Source: Amaurobius ferox
Lineage: Eukaryota > Arthropoda > Arachnida > Araneae > Amaurobiidae
Assembly (NCBI GenBank): GCA_951213105.1
Contig: OX578146.1
Location: 108,673,776 to 108,737,775, forward strand
DNA length: 64,000 nucleotides
Direction of reading: 5' to 3'
The notes under the pieces are model-generated. The model ran no database searches and was not told where the DNA came from. It worked only from the letters and a program-made list of their open reading frames with translations. How positions within the stretch are numbered: position 1 is the stretch's first letter; each line of letters begins with the position of its first letter. Shown in pieces: positions 1 to 11,620 of the stretch. Made by a program: the position numbers and the translations under genes.

Positions 1-790
1 CACACATGGCAAGATCAGGAGAATAGGGTGGATGTTCTATAACTTTGATGTTTTTTGTTCAAGAAATTCAACTGTCATTCTTGCTGAATGAGAAGATGCA
101 TTGTCATGGTGAAGCATGAGTCCAATTTACTTCCTGAAGAATTTCTAGAAGGGACTTAGTGGTGTACCAATTAGCTGTAACTGTCTTCTGTCCCTATAGC
201 TTTACGGCTTTGACCAGACCTGTATTTCTAAAGAACACGGCATACATTACTTTTTCTTTGCTCGTTGTCTTTTCACCATTGTTGGTTTGGGGTCATCTTC
301 AAAGACCCATACTTTACTTTCTTGGCGTGTTGGAACGTCAAAAAACGGTATGTACGTTTCATCACCAGTTATGATTTTAGAAATAATGCGATGTCCACCA
401 TCGTTAAGTAATTTTAGGGTTTCTTCACTGATTCTGACACGCTCCGCTTTTTGGTGTTCTGTTAAATTATGGGGGACCCATCGACAAACTAATTTTTTCA
501 TATGCAGTTCTTCATGAATAATTTTACGTATAGCTGCGGATCCAATGTTAAGTTCCTTCTGTATCATTTGGCAGGTACAGCGATTATCATCGATTAGCAT
601 TTTTCGAATGTCCGACACATTTTCTGGGACTACAGCTGACAAAGGTCTTCCTGTGTGTTCTTCATCCAAGAGCGAATTTCGAAATCTTCTAAACTCTAAT
701 CCATTTGAATACAGTAGCACGACATGGAGCATCATTTTCATATGCTAATTGTAGACGTTGAAGACATTCTTCTTGATTTACCCCACTTTA
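1..790 (-). pseudogene. mariner-family transposase, broken, cut by the window edge
   Basis: A DDE/D transposase of the mariner group (cut-and-paste transposition in the nucleus), decayed. The longest open piece is 247-741 (164 codons). It shows the mariner landmarks in order: a linker with HTGRP near residue 29, the second helix-turn-helix region (LNIGSAAIRKI, about residues 64-74), WVPHNLT at 88-94, and the first catalytic aspartate in TGDE at residue 127. After the KKK that ends this frame the homology continues in another frame through 1-246, with a short HHDN motif near position 100 carrying the second catalytic aspartate and a PYSPDL-like stretch at the window edge. Upstream homology (CLQRLQLAYENDAP) lies at about 720-780, also out of frame. 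At least three frame breaks make it non-functional. The family is clear; the exact subfamily and the terminal inverted repeats are not resolved. Confidence 0.85.
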
Positions 791-995
791 AAATCATAGC
801 TCGAGATGATGCTCTCGTGTCAACTACATTTTCTTTTCTTTCAAAATTTATTCTACGATAGCTAAATTGTAATTGTTGCCACAAATTATCGTCTGCGGAC
901 ATAAAAGAATTCAAATTGATATATCCGACTAATAGTTTTTTTTCTAGCGCATATCGTCTGCCCCTCTCTCTAAAAATTCAGTGTGACCCTCGTAT
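791..995. other. no recognisable feature
   Basis: AT-rich sequence between the mariner remnant and the minisatellite. It probably contains the outer end of the mariner element, but I could not identify a terminal inverted repeat. Confidence 0.3.
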
Positions 996-1330
996 AAAAG
1001 GACCATTAGTAAAATTTCACATATAAAAGAATAATTACTAAAATTTCAAACATACAAAAAAGTACATTCAGTGATGAAAAAGGACCATTAACAAAATTCT
1101 AAATGAGAAGAACAATCCACAAAACTTCTTATGCCCAAAAAAGCCATTCATAATACGTCACATATATATAAAAGGACCATTCATAAAATTCCACATATAC
1201 AAAAGTACCATTTATAAAACTACATATGAAAAAAAAAAGAATCATTCACAAAAATCCATATATGAAGAACCAACCATTCACAAACTTCCATACTTAAAGA
1301 AGAACCATTCATAAAATTTCACATACAGAG
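996..1330. repeat. degenerate minisatellite, unit about 30-36 bp
   Basis: About nine to ten diverged units built around GGACCATTCATAAAATTTC followed by an ACATAT-type spacer. Units differ in length and by several substitutions, so the array is old. No coding frame runs through it. Confidence 0.7.
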
Positions 1331-1739
1331 ATGGAAAAATGTTTAAGGGCAAATTATAAATTTGTCAAATTACACTAAGTTTTTAATCAAACGAGATGAA
1401 ATTTAAAGCAATGTAGAACATAAAATTAGAAAGCATTAAAATACCTTAATGTCAAATTATACCAAAATTAACACATACTATATCGTTTCATAAATTTTGT
1501 ATTGATCGAAACCTGTAAAAAAGTATAAGAACAACACCGATTATGTTCTGTAAACACGTTAATAATTAATAAAATTGTCCTCCTTTCCATTATCTTAATT
1601 ATTCCTGCTATCATTAATAAAAAAAAAAACAGTAAAAGCTTGTTTAGGGATTTGCTCCCAAACAAGTTAATAGCTGACATCAAATTATAGTTTTTAGTTT
1701 TTACATTTTGTGCCATTTTTATATATTTCTCGGGATTTT

Positions 1740-2330
1740 TATATATTCCTCATAGATGTCCTACGGGGTCAAAATCAAGATTTTGGCTGGCTATTCAAGC
1801 CATTCTGGAAAATTGGTTTGAAACCACGCTTTTGATGTGGCAGAAACATGAATTGAATCATTTTCCTGATGGAAGAAATATTCTTCAGAGGTAATACGTG
1901 GTGCCTCGGGCAGTAAATTTTCAGGTAATGTATTTTATGATGCCTCTGAATTGGTTTTACTTTACAGGAAAACAGTTGGAATTATTTCTTTTGCTGCAAA
2001 GCTACCTCCACACAATCACAGATAAATCGCCAAACTGACGCTTCGAAAAAAAAAAAAAGGCCTCGTTTTTACGAAGGTTGTGCCAGCCAGTAGTAAAGGA
2101 AACCATTTGATCCATCAAAATTGAACTTATTTTCATCCGAAAATATAGCATCTCTTCCCTCACTTTGATACAAAAGCAATGTGTTTCTGAGCGAATTCTA
2201 CTGTGTGTCTTTTTTGCTGTTTTGTAAAAGGAGGATATGGCAATCATTTTGTCATTCGGATTCTTTTACAAAACACTGCGTACAGTTCGACTAAACATGA
2301 GCGCCCATAAGGTAATGCAAGAGAGGACAT
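1740..2330 (-). pseudogene. Tc3/Tc1-like transposase remnant
   Basis: Reading the minus strand from about 2330 down to 1740, homology to Tc1/Tc3-type DDE transposases appears in several frames. In order: a SRTVRSVL-like helix-turn-helix end, an SSFYKTAKK stretch, an IFSDENKFN-like motif with the first catalytic aspartate, then YYW and a KRQFGDLSVIVW stretch (the family's KRQxGGxSVMVW), then a QENDSIHVS motif in the place of the family's QDNAxxH, then WFQTNFPEWL. The usual SPDLNPIE end is corrupted, and stop codons and frameshifts occur throughout, including a run of 12 A at about 2046-2058. It is dead. The palindromic MITE at 2409-3084 lies just upstream but is a different element. Confidence 0.75.
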
Positions 2331-2408
2331 TTGCCTCTGAACGTTCAAGGTCACAAAGTGGACATCAAGCTAATGGATGTTGTACGTCTAATATGGCTTA
2401 TATATATA

Positions 2409-3084
2409 TACAGGGTATCCAGTGCTATCGGTGCCCAATGGCTATTTCCTCAACCGTTAGTCACAGAGATATACTTCCAATTGCAAAAATGTTTTAAAGT
2501 TTAAAATCTATTATCTTAGAAACAGTTTAAATCAATAAATGCATTTCTGAAAGAAATACGAAATACAAATTTTTATACAGTCCCCCGGTCCTACCAATTT
2601 TATTTAAGAAAATCATCCTTATACAATTTTATGCAAAATAAAAAAAAAATATCCTTTTACGACCAAAATTGACCGGCTTACAGCTGTTTAAAGTTGAGCA
2701 CTTTTTGTGCTGAGAAATGGTCAATACGGTCCCTGATTGGTTGGTTGCCTGAAACGGGACATTTTTATGCGCGAAAAAGCGACTTAAGTCATAAAGTTTA
2801 ATGCTTCATAATTCCGTGAATTTTGGTCGTAAATGGGAAGATTTTTTTTTTTTTATTTTGCATGAAATTGTATGAAGATGATTTTCTTAAATATAATAAG
2901 TAGGACCGGGAGACCGTATAAAAATTTATATCTCGTATTTCTTTCAGAAATGCATTTATTGATTTAAACTGTTTCAAGATAATAGATTTTAAAATTTAAA
3001 ACATTTTTGCAATTGAAAGTATATCTCTGTGACTAACGGTTGTGGAAATAGCCATTGGGCACCGATAGCGCTGGACACCCTGTA
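2409..3084. mobile_element. palindromic MITE with about 250-bp inverted arms
   Basis: Outer ends are TATACAGGGTATCCAGTG on the left and CTGGACACCCTGTATA on the right. The two arms (about 2409-2650 and 2830-3084) are inverted copies of each other at high but imperfect identity and surround a centre of roughly 180 bp. TA dinucleotides flank both ends, as expected for Tc1/mariner-mobilised MITEs. No transposase frame is present. Both arms contain GACTAACGGTT-type and AATGCATTTATTGA-type blocks in opposite orientation. Confidence 0.8.
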
Positions 3085-3738
3085 TATAAAGTAAACCATA
3101 AAGGAAGAATGAATGTGGAAGCAATGTACCAAAAATTAGCCGGGGGGGGGGGTTGTGACCCCCGCTCCCCGGTTAAGCAAGCTTTATGCCGCGACGACAC
3201 TCCCGGTCGAAGTAAGTACATTGTCTCTTTTCAATCCTAAAAAATTGTGTGCTTTTTTGGAATTTTGAAAATTTATAAAATGCCAAAAACCACTGAGTGA
3301 AACTCAGTAAGACATTTGAAGCTAACACATGAAGAAAATAGAAAATGCAAATTTTTAGTGTGACGTTAAAAAGACTGTTGTCTTTATACATTTTTCCCAA
3401 GATATATTCAATTAAAAATTATTTAACAGACTATCTAAATCAGTTTCAAAATTATTAAAATAAATTCTACAAAGAAATGATCGTTTCCACCTAAAGACAT
3501 TGTCATGTTAGCATAATTTTTTATCCAGGATTTTTCTCGAATTGGCGATTTCTCGCTTGTCCTTTAAGGGTTGTTACGAATTTTGTGCAGGCTTTCTTTT
3601 CGCATTAGGAATTTTGTGAAGAATTTTACATTAAATTTTGTAACGTTCTTTTTTTTCCCACCCGCATTAGGATTTTTGTGAAGGATTTGTTTTTACATTA
3701 GGAAGCGTTAAAGTTTTTAAGGATTTTATAAAGATTTT
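3085..3738. other. unassigned, weak repeats, one poly-G tract
   Basis: Contains a G run at about 3143-3152. From about 3600 to 3720 there are two or three loose copies of GCATTAGGAATTTTGTGAAG. A related piece continues at about 4130-4180, so the family E element at 3739-4130 appears to interrupt this small array. No gene recognised. Confidence 0.4.
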
Positions 3739-4130
3739 TTACTTTCCCTACAATGCATATGTAATTGGAATTGTGTCGAATATTGGAACTAGAGTTTTTG
3801 ACAGATCTCCATGTTTCAAGACCTCCAGAACACGAAACTGACTGTGCAATGTATGTATCGACTCTAGCTCAAAATTATTAGACGATAGACGAAATTATTA
3901 GACTATTATAAAACTATTAGACGATATTTAAGTCGCCTTTGAAAAAATGTCCAGTCGCCAGATGAAATTGAAAATAAAAATCGAATTAAAACTACACATT
4001 CTGTGTGATTTCAAATAATAATCCATGTAATTTTGAGCAATTAAATTAAATTTAATGAATTATGAAGGAAAGAAAGAGAAATTGAATTTAAGTCTGAAGG
4101 AAAGTCATGTGTTATCCATATCATATTTTT
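3739..4130 (+). mobile_element. family E element, short internally deleted copy
   Basis: Begins TTACTTTCCCTACAATGCAT after a T run and ends AAGTCATGTGTTATCCATAT followed by a T-rich end. The body keeps the family landmarks AGAGTTTTTGACAGATCT, TTTCAAGACCTCCAGAA and TGTATGTATC. It lacks most of the middle seen in the full copy at 25419-26402. No coding capacity. Confidence 0.65.
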
Positions 4131-4981
4131 ACATTAGAAAATTTCTTAAGCGTTTGTTCTTACATTAACAATTCTCTGAAGAATCGAAACCAGATCGAGA
4201 TTCTTTTCTAAGCAAAACCTTGAACTCACAAACCTACTTGAACTCCGCACCTCTTCAAGGAACATAAACAGAATTAATGAAAAATAAACCCACCCTCCTT
4301 GAAATAATTGAAAACCCCCGTCGCTCCCCCCCCCCCTCCTTCTTCCCTATAAGAATTACTCAGGGGATATCCAGCTGCCCTTGACATTGACAAGAATACA
4401 ACAGCTGACAGAAGTCGAGAGTTTACGGAAATTAAAGCATAAAATGACATTCAATTACGAAGGGTGACAACCTTACTCAATCTAGACTCGAAAGAGCAAA
4501 TTTCACACTGGGGGGTCCTTCAACGTAAAAGAGGAATAAAAAAAAATTCCTAAAGGGTGAGAATTAAAGTGCATGATGAAGCTGGCGATTTGTTATGAAT
4601 TCATAGAACAGCTGTGAACAGCTAACACCCCATTGCACGAAAACTTCTCATTCGGCACATATATTATTGGGGGAAACTATGTACAATTCAAGAATGACAA
4701 GAAGGACGAATATTAAATACAAGAAAAGGAAAGGAAAATATGCAGAAGAGAACATGACATCTTATTTATCAAAGATGCGCAAACTTTGTTCGTCCTACCC
4801 CCCCCCCCCAATCTCTTTACAGCAACTTCAATTTTCAATTCCCCCCCCCCCCCGACTTATAGAAAAAAAACCTCTGATATGGGCAGCATATTACTTTCCC
4901 CACATTCTTAAAATTATTTTTTTTTATACACATTAAAGTTTAATTGAAAAAAAAAAATCTGATTAAATGGTCCACAAAAAT
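4131..4981. other. unassigned, three poly-C tracts
   Basis: No gene or known repeat recognised. C runs occur at about 4328-4337, 4798-4809 and 4841-4853. A small open frame at 4667-4936 reads through the C runs as proline runs and has no recognisable domain. Confidence 0.4.
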
Positions 4982-6409
4982 CGACAAAAACTGAAATGAA
5001 AAAATAACAAGAATGATGAATCATGCATAGAGCATTGATTATGAAACACTTTCCAACTTCAATGCCATTTCATTTAAACATCTCTAAAATGTGATACATT
5101 CCTCGGTAATATTTTAACAAGAAAGATCAATCATGCATAAAGCATTGATTATAAAACACTTTCCAACTTCAATGCAATTTCATTTAAACATCTCTAAAAT
5201 GCGACACATTCCTTGGTAATATTTTAAAAATTATCACAATACTGCATTAATTTATTATATTTGAAAACTTAAAAGTTCATCGAAAAAAATGAACATTCAA
5301 ATAATATAAATCACCTGGCTCCTCGGTAATGTTTTTAACATTATCATAATACTACAATAATTTATTATATTTGAAAATTTCATCAAAAACAACTGCAATT
5401 TATTCAAATGACGCCATCGAAATATAACACGCCTAGGCTCTCTCTACAAAAGCAGCATTTCATTCATAAACATTTTCCTATTCATTTCATTCATCACAAT
5501 ACTATAATAATTTATTTTATTTAAAAACCTAAGACCATGGAGCTACAAGTAATTAAACTCTATGCTTAAAACTTCATTGAAAAAAATCGTCCTTGTATCT
5601 GTAAAATCAATGAATATTTCATTCATATCAGCTATGCAGACTCCATGAGCTAAATAATTTTGTGTTAAAGAAATACAGCAATTCTTATACAACTCATTCT
5701 ACACATTTTGCTGTTTACATTTTACATAAGTGAAAAATAGGCTTCGTTGTAGAGATAATCAAATTTGGATGATCATTTAAACACAAATATATTGTAATTG
5801 CGTTGTTTCAGTATGTAGATGCACAGACTTTAAGCAAAAATAAAGCGGTTTTAGGACGGATACAACACTCAATATGAATTAAAAAGAACTTTAAAAATCA
5901 CGAGTTTGAGACAAGATGGATGCCATATTTCATTTTGATGTGGGTCACGTGATCGCTACATAAAATGGTCACGTGATCGCTTCATATAAGACGTGTTATT
6001 ATTATTTTAATTTTTATTTAAAAAACTACTGAATATATTTCGCTAAATTTTTTTTATATATTTTATGGAACAATTTGAATATTACCTAAAATTTTCGAAG
6101 CAATTTGTGAATTTTAAATCCGCTTAAAATTTTTTTTGAAAAATTAGGTCCCATAGGGCTCAATGTATTTCATTTTTTCAACCCGGGTTCAATCCAAAAC
6201 TAATTGGGTGATATTATTGATTTATATTCCCATAGGTCCTACAGACCGTCTGAACAACATACTAAAATTTCATTTTGATTAAGTCATTTTTACGGTAGTT
6301 ATCGTACTAACGGACAGACAGACAGACAGACAGAATGAACAAAGTCATAAACACTTTTCAACTTTGTTGTAAAGTGTTAAAAACGACAAAAACTGAAATG
6401 AAAAAATAA
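4982..6409. repeat. 26-bp perfect direct repeat flanking a family C element
   Basis: The same 26 bp, beginning CGACAAAAACTGAAATG, stand at 4982-5007 and 6384-6409 on either side of the family C element. This is longer than a normal transposon target duplication and may reflect duplication during integration. Confidence 0.75.
5008..6383 (-). mobile_element. family C element, copy 1
   Basis: Non-coding element read on the minus strand. Its 5' end (right side, about 6350-6383) is a near-palindrome, AACACTTT.CAAC with GTTG.AAAGTGTT. Next come a CTGT microsatellite (about 6311-6333), a CGATAACT-like block and a long AT-rich body. Near the left end GTTGGAAAGTGTTT repeats half of the head, followed by a stem-loop around ATCAATGC/GCATGAT. 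The 3' part contains a 110-bp tandem duplication (5008-5118 and 5119-5229) and further partial repeats of a TTTATTATATTTGAAAA block. Copies 2 and 3 lie at 7015-8340 (+) and 47477-48624 (-). Confidence 0.75.
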
Positions 6410-7014
6410 AAACAAATATGCTTACATGTATTAATTAAATATTGGTTTTTCCCCCCCGTACTTTTGAAAAATAAAACAGATAAAACTACCCCCGTTTCAA
6501 TAGAGTAAACAGTTCTCGGGAATTTTAAGTTGTTTGGAATTTTGGCCTTTTTAGAATAGAATAATGAATAGTGAAAATTATTTTATATAATTTTAGAATA
6601 ATGAAAATATAATTATTTTTAAAACGACAAATTCTTGATGTTATTTCAAAGTAACCATTTTATGCGTTATTTTGCGCAACTAAACTCGAATGAATACAGG
6701 GTTCTTAAGAAAGTCGCTAAGCATCCCCAATAACTTTGTAAGGAACGGTCCATGAGTGTACACAGCTACGTCTACCTGAAGTAAAGTAATGTTACAAATA
6801 TGTAAAAAGTTTCACTGTGCTTTGCTCTTATTCAAATAATACATATCGGATCTTTGCTTCCATTCAAGACCTTTGCTCAATTCAAGGAGAAAACGCTTTT
6901 ACAGGCAGCCATTCCTATTACGTGAATAATGAAATAATTAGAGATAAATGAGATAATTTTGAGTCGTTTGACTAAGATACATGATACTATATAAAATTTA
7001 TACTAAACATATTT
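6410..7014. other. spacer between inverted family C copies
   Basis: About 600 bp separating the two oppositely oriented C elements. AT-rich, one short C run near 6452. No gene or repeat recognised. Confidence 0.4.
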
Positions 7015-8340
7015 TTAACACTTTACAACAAAGTTGAAAAGTGTTTATGACTTTGTTCATTCTGTCTGTCTGTCCGTTAGCACGATAACTGCCGTAAAAA
7101 TGACTTAATCAAAATGAAATTTTAGTATGTTGTTCAGACGGTCTGTGGGACCTATGGGAATATAAATGAATAATATCATCCAATTAGTTTTGGATTGAAC
7201 CCGGGTTGAAAAACTGAAATACATTGAGCCTTATGGGACCTAATTTTTCAAACATTTTTTATGCGGATTTAAAATTCACAAATTGCTTCGAAAATTTTAG
7301 GTAATATTCAAATTGGTCCATAAAAAATATATAAAAAAATTCAGCGAAATATATTTAGTAGTTTTTTAAATAAAAATTAAAATAATAATTACACCTCTTA
7401 TATGAAGCGATCACGTGACCATGATATGAAAAGATTACGTGACCATGATATGAAAAGATCACGTGACCCACTTCAAAATGATATATGGCAGCCATCTTAT
7501 CTCAAAATCGTGATTTTTCAAGTTCTTTTTAATTCATATTGAGTGTTGTATTCGTCCTAAAACCACTTTATTTTTGCTTAAATTCTGTGCATCTACATAC
7601 TGAAACAACGTAATTACAATATATTTGAGTTTAAATGCTCATCCAAATTTGATTATTTCTACAACTAAGCCTATTTTTCACCTATGTAAAATGCAAACAG
7701 CAAAATATATAGAATGAGTTGTATTAGAATTCCTGTATTTTTTTAACACAAAATAATTTAGTCCATGGAGTCTGCATGGCTGATATGAATGAAATATTAA
7801 TTGATTTCATAAAGAGAAGGACGATTTTTTTCGATGAAGTTTCAAGCATAGAGTTTAATTTTTTGTAGCTCCATGGTCTTAAACAAAATGTTTAAATAAA
7901 ATAAATTATTATAGTATTGTGATGAATGACATGAATGGGAGAAAGTTATGAATGAAATCCTGTTTTGATAGAGAGATCCAGGCGTGTTATTTTTTCTATG
8001 ACGTCACTTGAATGAATTTCAATTGTTTTCTATGAAGTTTTCAAATATAATAAATTATCGTAGTATTATGATAATTCTAAAATTATTACCGATGAATGTA
8101 TCGCATTGTAGAGATGTTTAAACCAGGCAATTTATATTTCAATGCCGTCATTTGAATGGAGTTCATTTTCTTCTATGAAGGTTAAAGTTTTCAAGTATAA
8201 TAAATTAATGTAATATTGTGATAAGTTTTAAAATATTACCGAGGAATGTATTGCATTTTAGACATGTTTAAATAAAATTGCATTGAAGTTGGAAAGTGTT
8301 TCATAATCAATGCTTTAAGCATGATTGATCTTTCTTGTTT
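7015..8340 (+). mobile_element. family C element, copy 2
   Basis: Starts TTAACACTTTACAACAAAG after a T run, then a CTGT microsatellite (about 7061-7076), CACGATAACTGCCGTAAAA and GAAATTTTAGTATGTTG. Ends with GTTGGAAAGTGTTT, a stem-loop around AATCAATGC/GCATGATT, and T-rich sequence running into an ATTT microsatellite at 8340-8362. It is the inverted partner of copy 1, sharing nearly the whole body. Contains two GATCACGTGACC-like and one GATTACGTGACC-like sequence near 7410-7470. Confidence 0.8.
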
Positions 8341-8620
8341 ATTTATTTATTTATTTATTTAATTATATATTTTTTTTAAGATATCTTTGACACATCTGAA
8401 TTTTTATATTTAGTAACTTTCATTGAATAAACATTTAAAATAAAGCACATCTCGAGAATGAACGTTACCGCGTACATTGCAGGTGTCCTAATGAAACGCC
8501 CTGCTATGCCCTGATGAAACGACTTTTTGGCAGATATTTATTTATTGCCTTTCGATTCGTGCGTTTCTGCTGTCAGTTCCTACTTAATCCTGCAACTGTG
8601 TAATTGGCTGTTTTCGTTTA
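8341..8620. other. ATTT microsatellite and unassigned sequence
   Basis: A short (ATTT)n run follows the C element. The rest is unassigned and contains the related near-repeats AATGAAACGCCCTGC and GATGAAACGAC at about 8491-8523. Confidence 0.4.
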
Positions 8621-8747
8621 TTACTTTCATTATATACATAATGTATAAGGAAAGTATTGTGTCGGGGTCGAAATTTCGAATTCGAGTTTTCGACGGGAGA
8701 GCACGTTTCAAGCATCCCTGATCACGAATCAAACATTTTTGAAGTGA

Positions 8748-8780
<33 letters not shown>

Positions 8781-9576
8781 CAGTGAGTCTGTGGAGACGA
8801 TAACTGACGAACGAATGGACGGATTCGAACGAAATTTGGTACAAAAATCACAATCCATAAACACTGGAAGCCTATTGTTTTTATACGCAATCGAATGTTC
8901 AGAACTCCCCTAAATTTTCGAGTGAAATTTTGAAAAAATCGTCAAAAAATGAAAGCCGGTAATAAAGATACGCAAATAGACATTTCTTATGTAATTTTTC
9001 ATTAGAAAACGATTGACATAAATTTTAGAACGCAACGGTGACCTGTTCTCGAGAGATTGCACAATTTTTAAAAAAATTATCAAAAAGTCATATAAAAAAA
9101 AATATTTCCTATTGAGAAACATATTCACTTCTCACATGTAATACCATGCGATAAATTGGATGACATCATTCTCGTGGATCTAGCTCGTTCTATTCATGAA
9201 AAAAGATACTTTGAGTAATACTTTTGTATTGAACGCCAATAGTCATTTATCTACTGTAAGAATAACTTATTTCTCCGTCCATAACGCTTGACGAGATTTT
9301 GGCGACGAATTTGGTGGGATGTCGCCAACTTGGCGACTTTTTTAAATGTTGCTAAATTAACGAAAAACTCGCCAAATGGATAAAAATGACGCTAAATCAA
9401 TGACGACTCATTGATGATGACGACATGGAAAATGACGACTCATTGAAGAAAATTCAATATCTTGGAAAGAATATAAATAACTACTATAAAAATAATCTTT
9501 TTTTTTTACTGTAAAAGTAGTAAATTTATTGCATTATATAAGGAAAGTCATGTTCTGCCCACATCAAATTTTTTTG
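8621..9576 (+). mobile_element. family A element, copy 1
   Basis: Non-coding element of about 950 bp. The head is an imperfect palindrome around ACTTTC.TTATA and TATAAGGAAAGT. It is followed by GGGGTCGAAATTTCG, CGAGTTTTCGACGGGAG, a TG microsatellite (8753-8780), and GACGATAACTGACGAACGAA leading to AAATTTGGTAC. A later block is rich in GGCGA/TCGCC words (about 9290-9400). The 3' end is TATATAAGGAAAGTCATG, then a small stem-loop ending ACATCAAATTTTTTT. Other copies: 13339, 15575, 27733, 29117, 38098, 61385 and 62836. Short frames here are not shared between copies. Confidence 0.85.
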
Positions 9577-9739
9577 CTTTGTTATCGAGTTCATTATCCT
9601 AACTTTTTAAATTCTCCACTAGGAGCGCTGAAGTCCCTTTTTAGATAGGGCATGATCCCTTTACTAAAAATAGATCTAACTCATGGACCTTTCATTACAC
9701 ATTTATATGGGTGCTTAAAGAGTTTCCCGATAACCATGT
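9577..9739. other. unassigned
   Basis: Short AT-rich stretch between the A element and an E-family 3' fragment. Nothing recognised. Confidence 0.3.
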
Positions 9740-9816
9740 ATAAAGAAGGGGGGGGAGGGAAATTTGAAGCTCGTAGGGAAAGTCGTGTGTTGCTACATCA
9801 GAATTTTTATATTAGA
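9740..9816 (+). mobile_element. family E 3'-end fragment
   Basis: Carries the conserved tail GTAGGGAAAGTCGTGTGTTG then CTACATCAGAATTTTTAT, matching the 3' ends of E copies at 4100, 26370 and 40380. Only the tail remains. A G run at 9747-9754 precedes it. Confidence 0.55.
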
Positions 9817-10729
9817 ATATTTATTTCAAATGTTACTTCGTAAATGGAAGGACATTAAAATGAACCTGTAATTTTTCTCACGGTCTATTTTTCCAGCAAC
9901 TTATTCGTTCTATTCTTCTTGCCGCCAATCGATCAATCTTGTCTCGTTTTTCGACGAGAGATTTTGTATCTTAAGTATGTTTAATAAATATCTTAATAAG
10001 AAGCCGGCGCATCCCAATCTCCAATCACCCCCCATCGATCGCAACGATTAGCATAAGACTTCCACAATGAACTCGCCCATCTGCTTTTGGGCGAGTCCAA
10101 CGTCTGGAGGACTGTCACATGACGGAATCCTGATTGAAAAGGCAGTATAAGTATATTTAAATTTTAACTGATGGCAATAGTTTCTTCCCGACATTAGTTG
10201 AACATCTGGATGTTGGTTGATTAGTTAGCGAATGATTTGAATAATTCATGCAAAGTACTGACACCGCAAACATCCCAGATCGATGCGAGTAATTTTCGTT
10301 TAAAACGACCCTGCACCATCATTTACTCCTTAATTGTGGTTTTTCGGAATTCCTTCTTTTTTTGATTTCACCGAAGATTCGTTCGCGGTGAGTCATTTTT
10401 TAAAGGCTTTTTACCACTTGATGAATTGTTTTTTACCTTCTTCGTGCATTTTGATGAGCTTATCTTTCTCAAAATACACTTGAAGGTAGATGACCTGAAT
10501 GTTTTTTATTTTTTATTTATTTTTTTAATAGATACAGGTGGCTTAAATGGTGCAATTTCGTTGAACGTTACCTGGAAAAACTCAAATTGATTTACTAATG
10601 CATATTCCATATTTCCACTTTCATCTGTATTGCGTTCACTATAAGAGTAAGAGAAATCTGAAGCGGGCAGCACAATAATTTTAACTACCGGCTTAAATTC
10701 ATTTTCATTTACCCTAATTTTTTTGACTT
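9817..10729. other. unassigned, partly less AT-rich
   Basis: No coding gene recognised. Around 10005-10140 base composition is more balanced than the surroundings, with a short inverted pair GAACTCGCCCATCTGC / GGGCGAGTCC near 10070-10100. It could be single-copy sequence. Confidence 0.35.
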
Positions 10730-11300
10730 CCCTAAAATTTTTTTTTTTAGAATTTCGTCTGTGTGCGTGTGTCTTATGCGTGTATTTCTGTGTGTGTGTG
10801 TGTCTTTCTCTATGTGCGTGTGTGCGTCTGTTTCTGTGTGTGTGTGTGTATCTCTCTCTCTCACTGTGTATCTGTTTCTGTATGTGTAGTCTCTCTATGG
10901 GTGTGTCTGTCTCGGTGTGCCTGTGTGTGTATATGACTGTCTATCTCTAGTCTCTATATGTGTGTGTATGACTGTCTATCTCTAGTCCCTATATTTGTGT
11001 GTATATGACTGTCTATCTCTAGTCTCTATAAATGTGTGTGTATATGACTGTCTATCTCTAGTCTCTATATGTGTGTGTGTGTCTTTGTGTCTGTTTCTCT
11101 ATGTGTATATGCTTTTATGTGTGTGCGTTTGTGTGTCTGTCTGTGTGTATGTCTGTTACTATATGTGTGTCTGTCTCTCTCTGTGTTTGTTTGTGTGTGT
11201 GTATGGTTCTCTCTCTCTCTGTGTGTGTGTGTGTGTCTCGTTATGTCTATTACTGTATGTGGGTTTGTCCCTCTATGTGTTTGTGTATCTATCTTTCTGT
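10730..11300. repeat. expanded TG/TC microsatellite with internal ~56-bp tandem units
   Basis: Over 500 bp of TGTG, TCTC and mixed words. Between about 10925 and 11080 a unit TGTATATGACTGTCTATCTC followed by TAGTCTCTATA repeats four times. Overlapping open frames translate to Cys/Val/Leu/Ser runs and are artefacts of the repeat. It sits where family E elements carry their microsatellite and is followed by E-like sequence, so it is probably the expanded repeat of an E copy. Confidence 0.85.
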
Positions 11301-11620
11301 CAAAGTGTATATGTATGTAATGTATGTATCCACTCTAATCCAAAAACCATTCGATAAAATTTTTATGAAATTTAACAATTACTCTGGTGTTGATTGAATT
11401 TTGATACAATTCGGAAAGATAGGATTGGATTTTTCTTTCGAAATGGCCAGCAAAAATCAAAAATTATGAAATAAAAGATTCGTTATAATTTCAAAAAAGA
11501 ATCTGCTCCATGTGTTATTTTGCGCAATTAAACTAAATTTAATGCATTATGGAACAAAAGGGGAAAAAATTAATTTGGGTATGTAGGGAAAATTTCTTTC
11601 ATCATGTGTACACTAAATTA
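11301..11620 (+). mobile_element. family E element remnant
   Basis: Contains TGTATGTATCCACTCTAA, a GGTGTTGATTGAATTTTGAT block, GAAATGGCCAGCAAAAATC, TGTTATTTTGCGCAATTAAA and a degraded tail TATGTAGGGAAAATTTC, in the same order as the full E copy. The tail stem-loop is eroded. Confidence 0.6.

Noticed and set aside
6311..7076. GACA/CTGT runs as independent microsatellites
   Set aside because: They occupy the same place in all family C copies and are part of the element.
10723..11397. Overlapping open frames of 75-120 codons rich in Cys, Val, Leu and Ser
   Set aside because: They translate a TG/TC microsatellite in several frames at once; no codon structure or domain.
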